The notes under the pieces are model-generated. The model worked only from the letters and a program-made list of their open reading frames with translations. It was not told where the DNA came from and did no database searches. From contig NZ_JABENB010000001.1 in assembly GCF_013002715.1 (NCBI RefSeq), forward strand, positions 868,001 to 932,000: 64,000 nucleotides of DNA. The letters run 5' to 3'. The stretch comes from Flexivirga aerilata (GTDB lineage Bacteria > Actinomycetota > Actinomycetes > Actinomycetales > Dermatophilaceae). A program made the position numbers and the translations under genes. Below are positions 21,063 through 29,371 of this stretch, in pieces. Each line of letters begins with the position of its first letter. The stretch's first letter is position 1.

Positions 21063-22619
21063 TCAACCGACCTCGAGCGCGGTCGTCTCGGTGTCGCGCA
21101 GCTGCTCGACCGGGTTGTCCGCGTCGCGTTCGGCGACCGACGCGCCCTTGGACGGGCGGCGCATCACCAGCATGACGAGCACGAACGCGACGAGCAGCAA
21201 CCCTCCCGCGACCTGGAAGCCGCGGTCGGCGCCGGTCACGAAGACGTGGATCGCGTGCGACGGGGCGCCGGGCGCAACCGCGGGATCGCTTCCCGCAGTG
21301 GCGAATACGGTGACCAGCACCGCCAGCCCGAGAGCGCCGCCCAGCTGCTGGGTGACGTTGACCAGGCCCGACGCCACCGAGGTGTCCGACGGCTCGACAC
21401 GGGCGAGCCCGGCCGTGGTGAGCGGCACGAACGCGATGCCGTTGCCCAAGCCGAAGACCAACAGTGCGGGCAGCAGGTCGACATACGAGCTATGCGCGTT
21501 GAGCAGGGACATCAGCATCAGCCCGATGCCCGACAGCAGCGTGCCCGCCGCGGCAATTGCCTTGGTGGAGAAGTGATTGACGATCACCCGCGCCACCAGC
21601 TGGGACGACGCGAAGATCGTCACCGGGATCGGCAGGAAGGCCAGGCCAGACTGCCACGGCGTCCAGCCGAGCACGATCTGCATGTACTGGCTCATGAAGA
21701 AGAACGCACCGAGCGATCCGGCGACCAGCATCAACCGCGCAACGTATGCCGTTGCCCGGTCGCGGTCGGCGAAGAGCCGCAGCGGCATCACCGGCTGCGT
21801 CGCGCGCAGTTCGACCGCGATGAACGCGCCCATCAGCACCAGTCCTCCGGCGAACGCGGCCAGGGTGCCGCCCTCGAGCCAGCCGTCGGAGGCCGCACGG
21901 ATGAATCCGTAGACGAGAGAGGTCATTCCGAGCGTCACGAGGAGCGCGCCGGTGACGTCGACCGAGCCGCGCTGACGTGCGGCGCGCGGCAGCACCCGCA
22001 GGGCGATGGCCAGCACCGCCAACCCGATCGGCACGTTGACGAAGAAGACCCAGCGCCACGAGGCAACCGAGGTCAGCACACCGCCGGCGATGAGGCCGAT
22101 GGCCGCGCCGGACGCGGAAACCACTGTGTACCAACCGATCGCGCGGGTCTGCTCCTTGCCCGGCTTGTAGAGGGACATCAGGATCGCGAGCGCCGACGGG
22201 GCGGCGAAGGCGGCGCCGGCACCCTGCAGTGCCCGCGACGCGAGGAGCAGGGTCTGGTCCTGGGCGAGGCCTCCGGCCAGCGAGGCGGCGACGAAGACCG
22301 TCATACCGGAGAGGAAGGTGACGCGGCGGCTCATGATGTCGCCGGCGCGCGCCCCGAGCAGGAGCAGGCCGCCGAACGCCAGGGTGTAGGCGTTGACGAT
22401 CCAGGACAGCGAGGTCGGGGTCATGTGCAGCTGACTGCCGATGTCCGGCAGCGCGATGTTCACGATCGCGGCGTCGAGCACGAGCATCAGCTGGGTGACG
22501 AGGACGGCGGCCAGGATCAGTCCGGCGAACGGCCGTGAAGTGGTGGATTCGGCGGCATCGGTGGTGCCGGCCGAGCGTGCGGCGCCCATGGCGTCGCGTG
22601 ACTTGATAGTAATGGTCAC
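21063..22619 (-). CDS. MFS drug exporter, DHA2 (14-helix) family
   Basis: 518-residue exporter with 14 predicted helices. Family motifs are VLDAAIVNIALPDIG in helix 1, GARAGDIMSRR between helices 2 and 3, and GPxxGG-like SGAAIGLIAGGVLTS. The GTG at 22619 has AAGGAC seven bases upstream. It is divergent from a TetR gene whose product probably represses it through the palindrome at 22690-22705. Substrates are not predictable, but efflux of an antibiotic or lipid is typical. Confidence 0.9.
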   Translation of the reverse strand: MTITIKSRDAMGAARSAGTTDAAESTTSRPFAGLILAAVLVTQLMLVLDAAIVNIALPDIGSQLHMTPTSLSWIVNAYTLAFGGLLLLGARAGDIMSRRVTFLSGMTVFVAASLAGGLAQDQTLLLASRALQGAGAAFAAPSALAILMSLYKPGKEQTRAIGWYTVVSASGAAIGLIAGGVLTSVASWRWVFFVNVPIGLAVLAIALRVLPRAARQRGSVDVTGALLVTLGMTSLVYGFIRAASDGWLEGGTLAAFAGGLVLMGAFIAVELRATQPVMPLRLFADRDRATAYVARLMLVAGSLGAFFFMSQYMQIVLGWTPWQSGLAFLPIPVTIFASSQLVARVIVNHFSTKAIAAAGTLLSGIGLMLMSLLNAHSSYVDLLPALLVFGLGNGIAFVPLTTAGLARVEPSDTSVASGLVNVTQQLGGALGLAVLVTVFATAGSDPAVAPGAPSHAIHVFVTGADRGFQVAGGLLLVAFVLVMLVMRRPSKGASVAERDADNPVEQLRDTETTALEVG

Positions 22620-22689
22620 TTGTTATGTCCTTCGCTACTGCGAGGCGTACCATGAATAAAAGTGGAGCTTGGCTCCGGTTAGAACTATA

Positions 22690-22705
22690 CGGAGGATTCC
22701 TCCGG
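22690..22705. promoter_or_regulatory. Palindrome shared with the hpnC promoter
   Basis: CGGAGGA-T-TCCTCCG lies 71 bases upstream of the MFS start and 37 bases upstream of tetR. The 16 bases GGAGGATTCCTCCGGT are identical to the site at 8326-8342. The position between a TetR gene and its divergent target is where a TetR operator is expected. Confidence 0.65.
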
Positions 22706-22741
22706 TTATGCAACCGGGAATCCGTGAGGTGTTGACGAACG

Positions 22742-23452
22742 ATGGCCCGAAACAGCTCGGCGACCAAGCCGGCGACCTCGGCGAAGACGGCGACCGAGCC
22801 GGCCGCCGACAGTGCGAAACCAGCTGCGATCACAGCGGATTCAGCCGCATGCGGTGGCGCCGGCGCACCGGCCAAGCCGCTGCGCGCGGACGCCGCGCGC
22901 AACCGGCAGAAGCTGATCGACATCGCCACCGAGGCGTTCACCGACGACGTCGACACCCCACTGGACGAGATCGCCCGCCGCGCGGGCGTCGGCATCGGCA
23001 CCCTCTACCGGCACTTCCCGACCCGCTGCGACCTGGTGCTGGCGGTGTATGGCGACCAGGTCGACGCCCTCGAGCAGCGCTCGTTCGACCTGCCGAAGCG
23101 ACTCGGCCCGGGCGAGGCGCTGCACGAGTGGATGCGCGGTTTCGTCAGCTATTACGCGGTCAAGATGGGCCTGATCAACCTGCTGCGCTCGATGATGCAG
23201 GGCGATCCGCAGACCTTCGAGGACGCCCGCCGCCGCATGCGCGAGTCGGCCGCCCGCGTGCTCACCCCCGCGATCGAGGCCGGCGTCGTACGCGCCGACG
23301 CCACCCCGGAGGAGCTCACCCGCGCGCTCGGCGGCATCTGCCTGGGCGCCTCGGGCAGCACCGAGGGCCAGGAGACCTCGCTCGCCGTCGTCGACCTGGT
23401 CTACGACGGCCTGCGCTTCGGCGCCCCGGCCTCCCAGTCACCCGCGAAGTAG
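22742..23452 (+). CDS. TetR-family transcriptional regulator
   Basis: 236 residues. A TetR helix-turn-helix sits at about 50-95 (RQKLIDIATEAF, DEIARRAGVGIGTLYRHFPTR), followed by an all-helical ligand domain. An Ala/Thr/Lys-rich N-terminal extension of about 45 residues precedes the DNA-binding domain. It is divergent from the DHA2 exporter, the classic repressor/efflux pairing. The shared palindrome suggests the hopanoid operon may be a second target. Confidence 0.9.
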   Translation: MARNSSATKPATSAKTATEPAADSAKPAAITADSAACGGAGAPAKPLRADAARNRQKLIDIATEAFTDDVDTPLDEIARRAGVGIGTLYRHFPTRCDLVLAVYGDQVDALEQRSFDLPKRLGPGEALHEWMRGFVSYYAVKMGLINLLRSMMQGDPQTFEDARRRMRESAARVLTPAIEAGVVRADATPEELTRALGGICLGASGSTEGQETSLAVVDLVYDGLRFGAPASQSPAK

Positions 23453-23496
23453 CCCGCCGCCCAGTGGCCCGCGAAGTAGCTTGCCGCCCGCCCACT

Positions 23497-23560
23497 GACG
23501 TCGCTCGCACCGACTGACGTCCGTGCAGCGACGTCACTCGTTGCGACGGACGTCACTCGG
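23497..23560. repeat. Short mirror-type array of GACGTC units
   Basis: GACGTC occurs at 23497, 23516, 23530 and 23549: two ACTGACGTC copies 19 bases apart, then two GACGTCACT copies 19 bases apart, followed by a partial GGCGTCACT. It lies between the convergent tetR and DUF6584 genes. The spacing resembles the larger array at 32865-33088. Confidence 0.65.
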
Positions 23561-23595
23561 CGTCACTCGGGGTCGCACGCTCAGTGCAGACAGGC

Positions 23596-24078
23596 TCACT
23601 GCAGGATCCACTGCGCGATGGTGAACGCCCCGACGAGCATCAGCACCACGACAAGGGCGATCAGCAGCAGGCAGCCCGCTGTGCCGCCCCAGCCGCCGCC
23701 TTCGGAGAGCACGGTGTCTTTGTCCAGCTGCTTCCCGGGGCCGGCATCCTGCCGGGCTGCCGACCGCAGTTGTGCCAGGTGGTGACGATCGACCGCAGCG
23801 CGGACGGGCGGCGGGATGCTGTGCCACTGCGCGTGCGGCCCGCCATACCGCTGCCGCCACGCGGCGCCCGCTACGTGTGCCGAGTCGTCGTCGCGTCCGG
23901 TGACGAACCACAGCGCACCCGCGGCCGGCAGATCACCCATGCGGTAGTACACGTCGGCAAGCAGGTCGAGGACTTCGTCGTCCTGGCGCTGGAGCAACAG
24001 GCCGACCAGCCTGTCTCGCGCCTTCCAGAGCCGTCCTGCTCCCACATCGGCTCGGGCACGTTCGATCGCGGACGACAT
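23596..24078 (-). CDS. DUF6584-like protein with C-terminal membrane anchor
   Basis: 160 residues. The N-terminal half is helical and TPR-like (MSSAIERARADVGAGRLWKARDRL, ADVYYRMGDLPAAGALWFVTG). The last 25 residues are a strong membrane helix (GCLLLIALVVVLMLVGAFTIAQW), so it is tail-anchored. It resembles actinobacterial DUF6584 proteins, function unknown. The start at 24078 leaves the large palindrome at 24116-24177 in its upstream region. Confidence 0.65.
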   Translation of the reverse strand: MSSAIERARADVGAGRLWKARDRLVGLLLQRQDDEVLDLLADVYYRMGDLPAAGALWFVTGRDDDSAHVAGAAWRQRYGGPHAQWHSIPPPVRAAVDRHHLAQLRSAARQDAGPGKQLDKDTVLSEGGGWGGTAGCLLLIALVVVLMLVGAFTIAQWILQ

Positions 24079-24115
24079 CGCCGAAGCTTCGCAGGTCGCC
24101 CCACCCGCTCGCACT

Positions 24116-24177
24116 CTGACGGTCCGATTCACGTTTGACGGTCGAATTCGACCGTCAAACGTGAATGCGGCCGTCAG
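24116..24177. repeat. 62-bp inverted repeat with a 40-bp perfect palindromic core
   Basis: Bases 24127-24166 form a perfect palindrome centred on AATT (24145-24148). The symmetry extends to 24116/24177 with only three mismatched pairs. TGACGGTC occurs at 24117 and 24136, 19 bases apart, and its complement recurs at matching positions on the other side. It lies in the 265-bp region between divergent genes (24078 and 24344). Confidence 0.9.
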
Positions 24178-24343
24178 GGTTGGCGCGTGCGCGACCGGGC
24201 CGGCTATCCGTCATACCGTCATGCCGTCATGTCTCGGTCGTGACATTCGGCACGGGTGCGTATGACGGGGCGTTCCTACTGTTGAGGTCGACTGAGGTCG
24301 ACGCGGAGACGCCGCGCACGACCGGGGGACGAGGAGCACGCCC

Positions 24344-25036
24344 ATGATCCAGTTTCTGCGCAGCAACCGATCCGCACTGTGGCTGCTGATCCCGCTCGGC
24401 TGGGTGCTGGTCGCGATGACCGGCGGGTGGCTGGTCTTCCCGATGGTGCTGCTGACGGTCTTCATCGGCACCGGCTTCAGGACCGCCGGCTGCTCGGGCC
24501 GGCGGCTGCGGCACGGGCAGCGGGAGCAACTGCCCGCACCGGCCCGCGGCCTGCCGGCCGACCTCCATAGGCCCGTCGACCTCGCCAAGCCGGCCGACCT
24601 CACCCCACGTGCCGATCAGGGGCCGGCCCGCCCGCAGACGCTGGCCGAGCTGGCCGACGACGACCGCCTCCCGCAGGACGTGCGCGACCGGGCCCTCCAG
24701 CTCGACCGCGACGGCACCGCCGCTCTCACCTACCTGCGCGAGCGCGGCGCGGACGCCAGGGAGATCTTCGACGTCGAGCAACTGGTCACCGACTTCGGCC
24801 CGCAGGCGGTGCGGTCCTACCTGGCGCTCGCGCCGGGCGCCGCCGACACCGAGCAGGTGCTGGACGGCAAGACCGGTCGCCAGCTCGTGGTCGAGCAGCT
24901 CGACCTGCTCATCGAGCAGACCGCGGCCCGCATGCGGCACGCGGCGCGGCTCGGCAGCGACCAGCTGCTGGCCAACCACCGCTTCCTCACCGAGAAGTTC
25001 GGCGGCGCGAAGGACCCGGGGCAGCTGCGGCTCTGA
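24344..25036 (+). CDS. Conserved-looking membrane protein, unknown function
   Basis: 230 residues. Two hydrophobic helices near the N-terminus (SALWLLIPLGWVLVAMTGGW, VFPMVLLTVFIGTG) are followed by a Pro-rich linker and a soluble helical domain (LRERGADAREIFDVEQLVTDFG; VVEQLDLLIEQTAARMRHAARLGSDQLLANHRFLTEKFG). I do not recognise the family. GAGGAG lies eight bases before ATG. A strong hairpin follows the gene. Confidence 0.65.
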   Translation: MIQFLRSNRSALWLLIPLGWVLVAMTGGWLVFPMVLLTVFIGTGFRTAGCSGRRLRHGQREQLPAPARGLPADLHRPVDLAKPADLTPRADQGPARPQTLAELADDDRLPQDVRDRALQLDRDGTAALTYLRERGADAREIFDVEQLVTDFGPQAVRSYLALAPGAADTEQVLDGKTGRQLVVEQLDLLIEQTAARMRHAARLGSDQLLANHRFLTEKFGGAKDPGQLRL

Positions 25037-25067
25037 CCACGGCCCGTAAGCCCCGCCATACAGAGAA

Positions 25068-25106
25068 AACACCGGCGCCACTCCTCGGGGGAGCGGCGCC
25101 GGTGTT
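25068..25106. terminator. Bidirectional intrinsic terminator between convergent genes
   Basis: A perfect 12-bp stem AACACCGGCGCC (25068-25079) pairs with GGCGCCGGTGTT (25095-25106). AAAA precedes it and TTCTTC follows, so it can serve both the membrane-protein gene and ino1. Confidence 0.85.
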
Positions 25107-25122
25107 CTTCGCGTAGGACGCG

Positions 25123-26214
25123 TCAGCGAGCTTCCTCGCCGGTGATGAACGCCTCGAGCTTGGCGCGACCAACCTCGTCGCGACGCTGCTCCGGCGGGGA
25201 CTTCATCAGGTAGGACGACGCCGACAACAGCGGGCCGCCGATGCCGCGGTCCTTGGCGATCTTGGCCGCACGGACGGCGTCGATGATGATGCCGGCCGAG
25301 TTGGGCGAGTCCCAGACCTCGAGCTTGTACTCCAGGTTGAGCGGTACGTCGCCGAACGCGCGACCCTCGAGGCGCACGTAGGCCCACTTGCGGTCGTCCA
25401 GCCAGGCCACGTAGTCCGACGGGCCGATGTGCACGTTCTTGTCGTCGACCTTGCCGGCGAGCGGACCCTCCAGGTTGGAGGTGACGGCCTGGGTCTTGGA
25501 GACCTTCTTGGACTCCAGGCGCTCGCGCTCGAGCATGTTCTTGAAGTCCATGTTGCCGCCGACGTTGAGCTGGTAGGTGCGGTCGAGCACGACGCCGCGG
25601 TCCTCGAACAGCTTGGCCATCACGCGGTGGGTGATGGTCGCGCCGACTTGGCTCTTGATGTCGTCGCCGATGATCGGCACACCGGCGTCCTCGAACTTCT
25701 TGGCCCACTCCGGGTCGGAGGCGATGAAGACCGGCAGCGCGTTGACGAAGGCGACGCCCGCGTCGATCGCGCACTGCGCGTAGAACTTGTCGGCCTCCTC
25801 CGAGCCCACCGGCAGGTAGGACACCAGCACGTCGACCTTGCGGTCCTTCAGCACCTGCACGACGTCGACCGGCTCGGCCGCCGACTCCTCGATGGTCATC
25901 CGGTAGTACTTGCCGAGACCGTCCAGGGTGGTGCCGCGCTGCACCTCGACGCCGGTGGTCGGCACGTCGGTGATCTTGATGGTGTTGTTCTCGCTGGAGT
26001 TGATCGCCTCCGCGAGGTCCTTGCCGACCTTCTTGTCGTCGACGTCGAACGCGGCGACGAAGTTGACGTCACCCACGTGGTAGTCGCCGAACTTCACGTG
26101 CATCAGGCCAGGCAACGTCGTGTCGGTCGGGGCGTCCTTGTAGTACTCGACGCCCTGCACGAGCGAGCTCGCGCAGTTGCCGACGCCGACGATCGCGACG
26201 CGGATCTCTGCCAT
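25123..26214 (-). CDS. ino1: Inositol-3-phosphate synthase
   Basis: 363-residue NAD-dependent synthase turning glucose 6-phosphate into inositol 3-phosphate, the entry to phosphatidylinositol and mycothiol. The family motifs are clear: [64 protein letters not shown] and [18 protein letters not shown]. It starts three bases after the padR stop. padR-ino1 next to a penicillin-binding protein gene is the conserved actinobacterial order. Confidence 0.96.
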   Translation of the reverse strand: MAEIRVAIVGVGNCASSLVQGVEYYKDAPTDTTLPGLMHVKFGDYHVGDVNFVAAFDVDDKKVGKDLAEAINSSENNTIKITDVPTTGVEVQRGTTLDGLGKYYRMTIEESAAEPVDVVQVLKDRKVDVLVSYLPVGSEEADKFYAQCAIDAGVAFVNALPVFIASDPEWAKKFEDAGVPIIGDDIKSQVGATITHRVMAKLFEDRGVVLDRTYQLNVGGNMDFKNMLERERLESKKVSKTQAVTSNLEGPLAGKVDDKNVHIGPSDYVAWLDDRKWAYVRLEGRAFGDVPLNLEYKLEVWDSPNSAGIIIDAVRAAKIAKDRGIGGPLLSASSYLMKSPPEQRRDEVGRAKLEAFITGEEAR

Positions 26215-26217
26215 GTC

Positions 26218-26832
26218 TTACTCCTTATCGGTGGCCGGCTTTCCGGCGCTGCGCGCCGGGCCGGTTGGTGTGTCGGTGCTGTATGCCGATCGCTCGGTCT
26301 CGATCAGCTCGGACAGCCAGCGCACCTCACGCTCGGTCGACTCCAGACCGTGCCGGTGCAACTCGGCGGTGTACTTGTCCGCGCGCTCGCGCCGCTCCCG
26401 GGACTGCGCCCGGGCGACGTCGAGCCGCTCCTCCAGCCGGCTCCGGCGGCCCTCCAGGATGCGCAGCCGCACATCCGAGGAGGCCTGACCGAAGAAGGCG
26501 AAGTGGACGTCGAAGTTCTCGTCCTCCCACGAGTCCGGGCCGGTCTGGGCCATGAGCGTCTGGAACTGCTCCTTGCCCTCCGCGGTCAGCTCGTAGGTGA
26601 TCCTGCTGCGCTTGCCGGTCAGACCCTGCCGGGCCGGGGAGTCGCCCTCCCGCTCGGCGATCCAGCCGCGCTGCACCAGCCCGCGCAGGCACGGGTAGAG
26701 CGAGCCGAACGACACCACGCGGAAGGCGCCCAGCACGCCGGACAGCTGCTTGCGCAGCTCGTAACCGTGCAGTGGCTGGTCGTGCAACAGGCCGAGGACG
26801 GCGAGCTCGAGGATGGCGCCGCGACGAGACAT
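26218..26832 (-). CDS. PadR-family transcriptional regulator
   Basis: 204 residues with an N-terminal PadR winged helix (AILELAVLGLLHDQPLHGYELRKQLSG, FGSLYPCLRGLVQRGWI) and a long coiled C-terminal dimerisation region (RSRLEERLDVARAQSRERRERADKY). The ATG at 26832 is chosen because GGGAGG lies seven bases upstream; ATG 26838 is too close to it. A perfect inverted repeat at 26893-26913 overlaps the probable -35 region, implying autoregulation. Confidence 0.92.
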   Translation of the reverse strand: MSRRGAILELAVLGLLHDQPLHGYELRKQLSGVLGAFRVVSFGSLYPCLRGLVQRGWIAEREGDSPARQGLTGKRSRITYELTAEGKEQFQTLMAQTGPDSWEDENFDVHFAFFGQASSDVRLRILEGRRSRLEERLDVARAQSRERRERADKYTAELHRHGLESTEREVRWLSELIETERSAYSTDTPTGPARSAGKPATDKE

Positions 26833-26892
26833 CGGCATACCTCCCTGTTTGCTCACTGTTCGACGGGTGTTGTGCGTCACCATACACGCAAC

Positions 26893-26913
26893 GATGTATC
26901 GGTTCGATACATC
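26893..26913. promoter_or_regulatory. Probable PadR operator
   Basis: GATGTATCG-GTT-CGATACATC has 9-bp arms and ATGT/ACAT ends, the usual character of PadR sites. A TATGGT -10 for padR (plus-strand 26879-26884) puts the site over its -35 region. It also lies upstream of the ponA promoter. Confidence 0.7.
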
Positions 26914-26979
26914 GGACAGCGTTTCATGGCGGATTCTCAGATTCCCGACCGCGCCATCCCGCGGGTTACGCTGCCTCGC

Positions 26980-29286
26980 GTGAGTGATGACAATCGGGGC
27001 TCCCGGGCCGGTGCCGCGCTGCGCCGCGGCCGTCCGCGCACGGAGCACGGGCTGGCGTTCAAGGTGTTCTGGCGCACCGTTCTCGGCCTGTTCACCCTCT
27101 TCGTGCTGGGCTTCGTGGTGCTGCTGGTCATCTACCTGCGCACCCCGATCCCGCAGCCGCAGGCCAACGCCGGCAAGCAGTTGTCGATCGTCTACTACGA
27201 CGACGGCAAGACCGAGCTCGGCCGCTTCAGCACGGTCAACCGCCAGGACGTGCAGCTGTCCCAGGTGCCGCAGCAGGTGCGCTATGAGTTCCTGGCCGCC
27301 GAGGACCGCAACTTCTACAAGAACTCCGGGGTGTCGTTCAGCGGCACGGTGCGGGCGGCGTGGAAGACGCTGACCGGCGGCGGGGAGCAGGGCGGCTCGA
27401 CGATCACCCAGCAGTACGTCAAGAACTACTTCCTCACCCAGGACCGGTCGGTCAAGCGCAAGGTCAAGGAGATCATGATCTCCCTGAAGATCGACCAGAA
27501 GTATTCCAAGGACCAGATCCTGCAGGACTACCTCAACAACATCTACTTCGGCCGCGGCGCCTACGGCATCCAGGCCGCCTCGCAGGCCTACTTCGGCGTC
27601 GACGTCGAGAAGCTCAACCCCAGCCAGGGCGCCTTCCTCGCCTCGGTGATCAACGCCCCCGGGCTCTACGACCCGCAGTATGGCGAGGCGGCCGCGGCGC
27701 GCGCCAACGCCCGGATGGTCTACGTGCTCGACGGCATGGTCAAGGAAGGCTGGATGACGCAGGCCGAGCGCGACAAGCAGCAGTTCCCGACGTTCAAGCC
27801 CTACAAGCCGGCCGGCCAGAGCACGCCCGGCCCGAACGGCTACATCGTCGCCTCCGTCCGCAACGAGTTGCAGACCAAGCTCAAGCTCAGCCCCGAGGAC
27901 ATCGACCGCGGCGGTCTGCGGATCACCACCACCATCCAGAAGCCGGCGCAGGACGCCGCCGTGGCCGCGGTCAACAAGAGCGTGCCGAGCGAGGTCGCCC
28001 GCCTCGACCAGCTGCGCACCGGGCTGTTCGCGCAGAAGCCGGACGGCGCCGTCGTCGCGATGTATGGCGGCACCGACATCAGCAAGGCCCCGAACGCCGC
28101 GACCTACGCCCAGCTGCAAGGTGGTTCGAGCTTCAAGACGTTCGCGCTGGCCGCCGCGCTGCAGGACGGTATGACGATGCAGACCCGCTTCAGCGGGGCT
28201 TCGCCGCTGGTGCTCAACGCCGGCGCCGGCAAGACCAACAAGGTCACCAACGACCACGGGGAGCAGTACGGCAGCCTGACCCTCGACCAGGCCTTCGCGG
28301 TCTCGTCCAACACCGCCTTCGTGCGGCTCAACCAGCAGCTCGGCACCGGCAAGACGCTCGCCGCCGCCCAGCAGCTCGGCATACCGGCCAAGGCCCCCGG
28401 CATGAACGACCCGTCGGCGGTCGACGTGCTCGGCTACGCGGCGGTGCACGTCAGCGACATGGCCAACGCCTACAACACGATCAGCGCCGAGGGGAAGAAG
28501 GCGTCGCCGTACTTCATCCAGAAGGTGTCGAGCCAGGCCGGCGCCTACGACTACACCGCGCACCCCAACACCACCCAGGCGCTCGACAAGGACCTGGCCG
28601 CCAACCTGGCCAACGGCATGCAGGGGCCGCTCGACGGCGTCGGCGGCTACCGCGGCACCGCCGAGTCGACGGCCGGCACGCTCGGCCGCCCCGCCGGCGG
28701 CAAGACCGGCACGACCGGCGCCAACGGCAAGTTCATCGCCGCCTGGTTCACCGGGTTCACCCCCAACCAGCTGACCACCTCCGTCGGCATGTATGCCGGG
28801 GACGGCACCAAGGCGCTGAACCAGGCGGGTGAGTCGTTCTACGGCGGGGACATCCCCGGCACCATCTGGCGCGACTTCATGAGCGGCGCGCTCAAGGGGC
28901 AGCCGGTCGCCAAGATGCCCAAGACCAAGGACGTCACGCCGTCGGTGACCAACACCCCGCCGCCGGTGACGCAGACGCAGGGCCCGACGGCGACCTCCAC
29001 GACGCCGCCCACGTCGTCGGCCCCGCCGAGCCCGACGACCAGCAGCGCCCCGCCGTCGACCTCCACCGCCACGACGCCGTCGACGACCCCGTCCACGACT
29101 CAGCCGACGGGGCCCACTCAGCCCACTCAGCCCACTGGGCCGACGCAGCCGACCCAGACGCAGCCGACCCCGACGACGCAGCAGCCGACGACCCAGGCCC
29201 CGAGCCGGCCGACGCAGCCGCAGACCCCGCCGGCGGCGAGCGGTGCGCCGCCGCGCGCCGGTGAGCAGGCGTCGCCGGTCGGGTAG
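26980..29286 (+). CDS. ponA: Bifunctional class A penicillin-binding protein
   Basis: 768-residue peptidoglycan synthase. After a cytoplasmic stretch and one membrane helix (LGLFTLFVLGFVVLLVIYL), the glycosyltransferase domain carries AAEDRNFY with the catalytic Glu, GGSTITQQ and QDYLNNIYFGRGAYG. The transpeptidase domain has SxxK (SSFK), SxN (SSN) and KTG (GGKTGTTG). The last 130 residues are a Pro/Thr/Ser-rich extracellular tail. GTG 26980 is preferred because TACGCT lies seven bases upstream, as in other leaderless-looking starts; ATG 26926 is the alternative. Confidence 0.94.
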   Translation: MSDDNRGSRAGAALRRGRPRTEHGLAFKVFWRTVLGLFTLFVLGFVVLLVIYLRTPIPQPQANAGKQLSIVYYDDGKTELGRFSTVNRQDVQLSQVPQQVRYEFLAAEDRNFYKNSGVSFSGTVRAAWKTLTGGGEQGGSTITQQYVKNYFLTQDRSVKRKVKEIMISLKIDQKYSKDQILQDYLNNIYFGRGAYGIQAASQAYFGVDVEKLNPSQGAFLASVINAPGLYDPQYGEAAAARANARMVYVLDGMVKEGWMTQAERDKQQFPTFKPYKPAGQSTPGPNGYIVASVRNELQTKLKLSPEDIDRGGLRITTTIQKPAQDAAVAAVNKSVPSEVARLDQLRTGLFAQKPDGAVVAMYGGTDISKAPNAATYAQLQGGSSFKTFALAAALQDGMTMQTRFSGASPLVLNAGAGKTNKVTNDHGEQYGSLTLDQAFAVSSNTAFVRLNQQLGTGKTLAAAQQLGIPAKAPGMNDPSAVDVLGYAAVHVSDMANAYNTISAEGKKASPYFIQKVSSQAGAYDYTAHPNTTQALDKDLAANLANGMQGPLDGVGGYRGTAESTAGTLGRPAGGKTGTTGANGKFIAAWFTGFTPNQLTTSVGMYAGDGTKALNQAGESFYGGDIPGTIWRDFMSGALKGQPVAKMPKTKDVTPSVTNTPPPVTQTQGPTATSTTPPTSSAPPSPTTSSAPPSTSTATTPSTTPSTTQPTGPTQPTQPTGPTQPTQTQPTPTTQQPTTQAPSRPTQPQTPPAASGAPPRAGEQASPVG

Positions 29287-29358
29287 TCACCCGGCGGATA
29301 GTCACCGGTGGCTGGTCGGATAGCCGGCGAGTCCGGCTTGCGACACCGCGTCGGCAGG

Positions 29359-29371
29359 TAGGCTCGCCGCC
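29359..29371 (+). promoter_or_regulatory. Leaderless promoter of the DUF2029 gene
   Basis: TAGGCT followed by seven bases and GTG, with no ribosome site. The same TANNNT-6/7-start layout precedes ponA, the MATE gene (minus strand), the SDR and the phosphotransferase. Confidence 0.5.

Noticed and set aside
25429..26979. N-terminal extension of the penicillin-binding protein
   Set aside because: The open frame runs antisense through ino1 and padR; domain content begins only at 26980.
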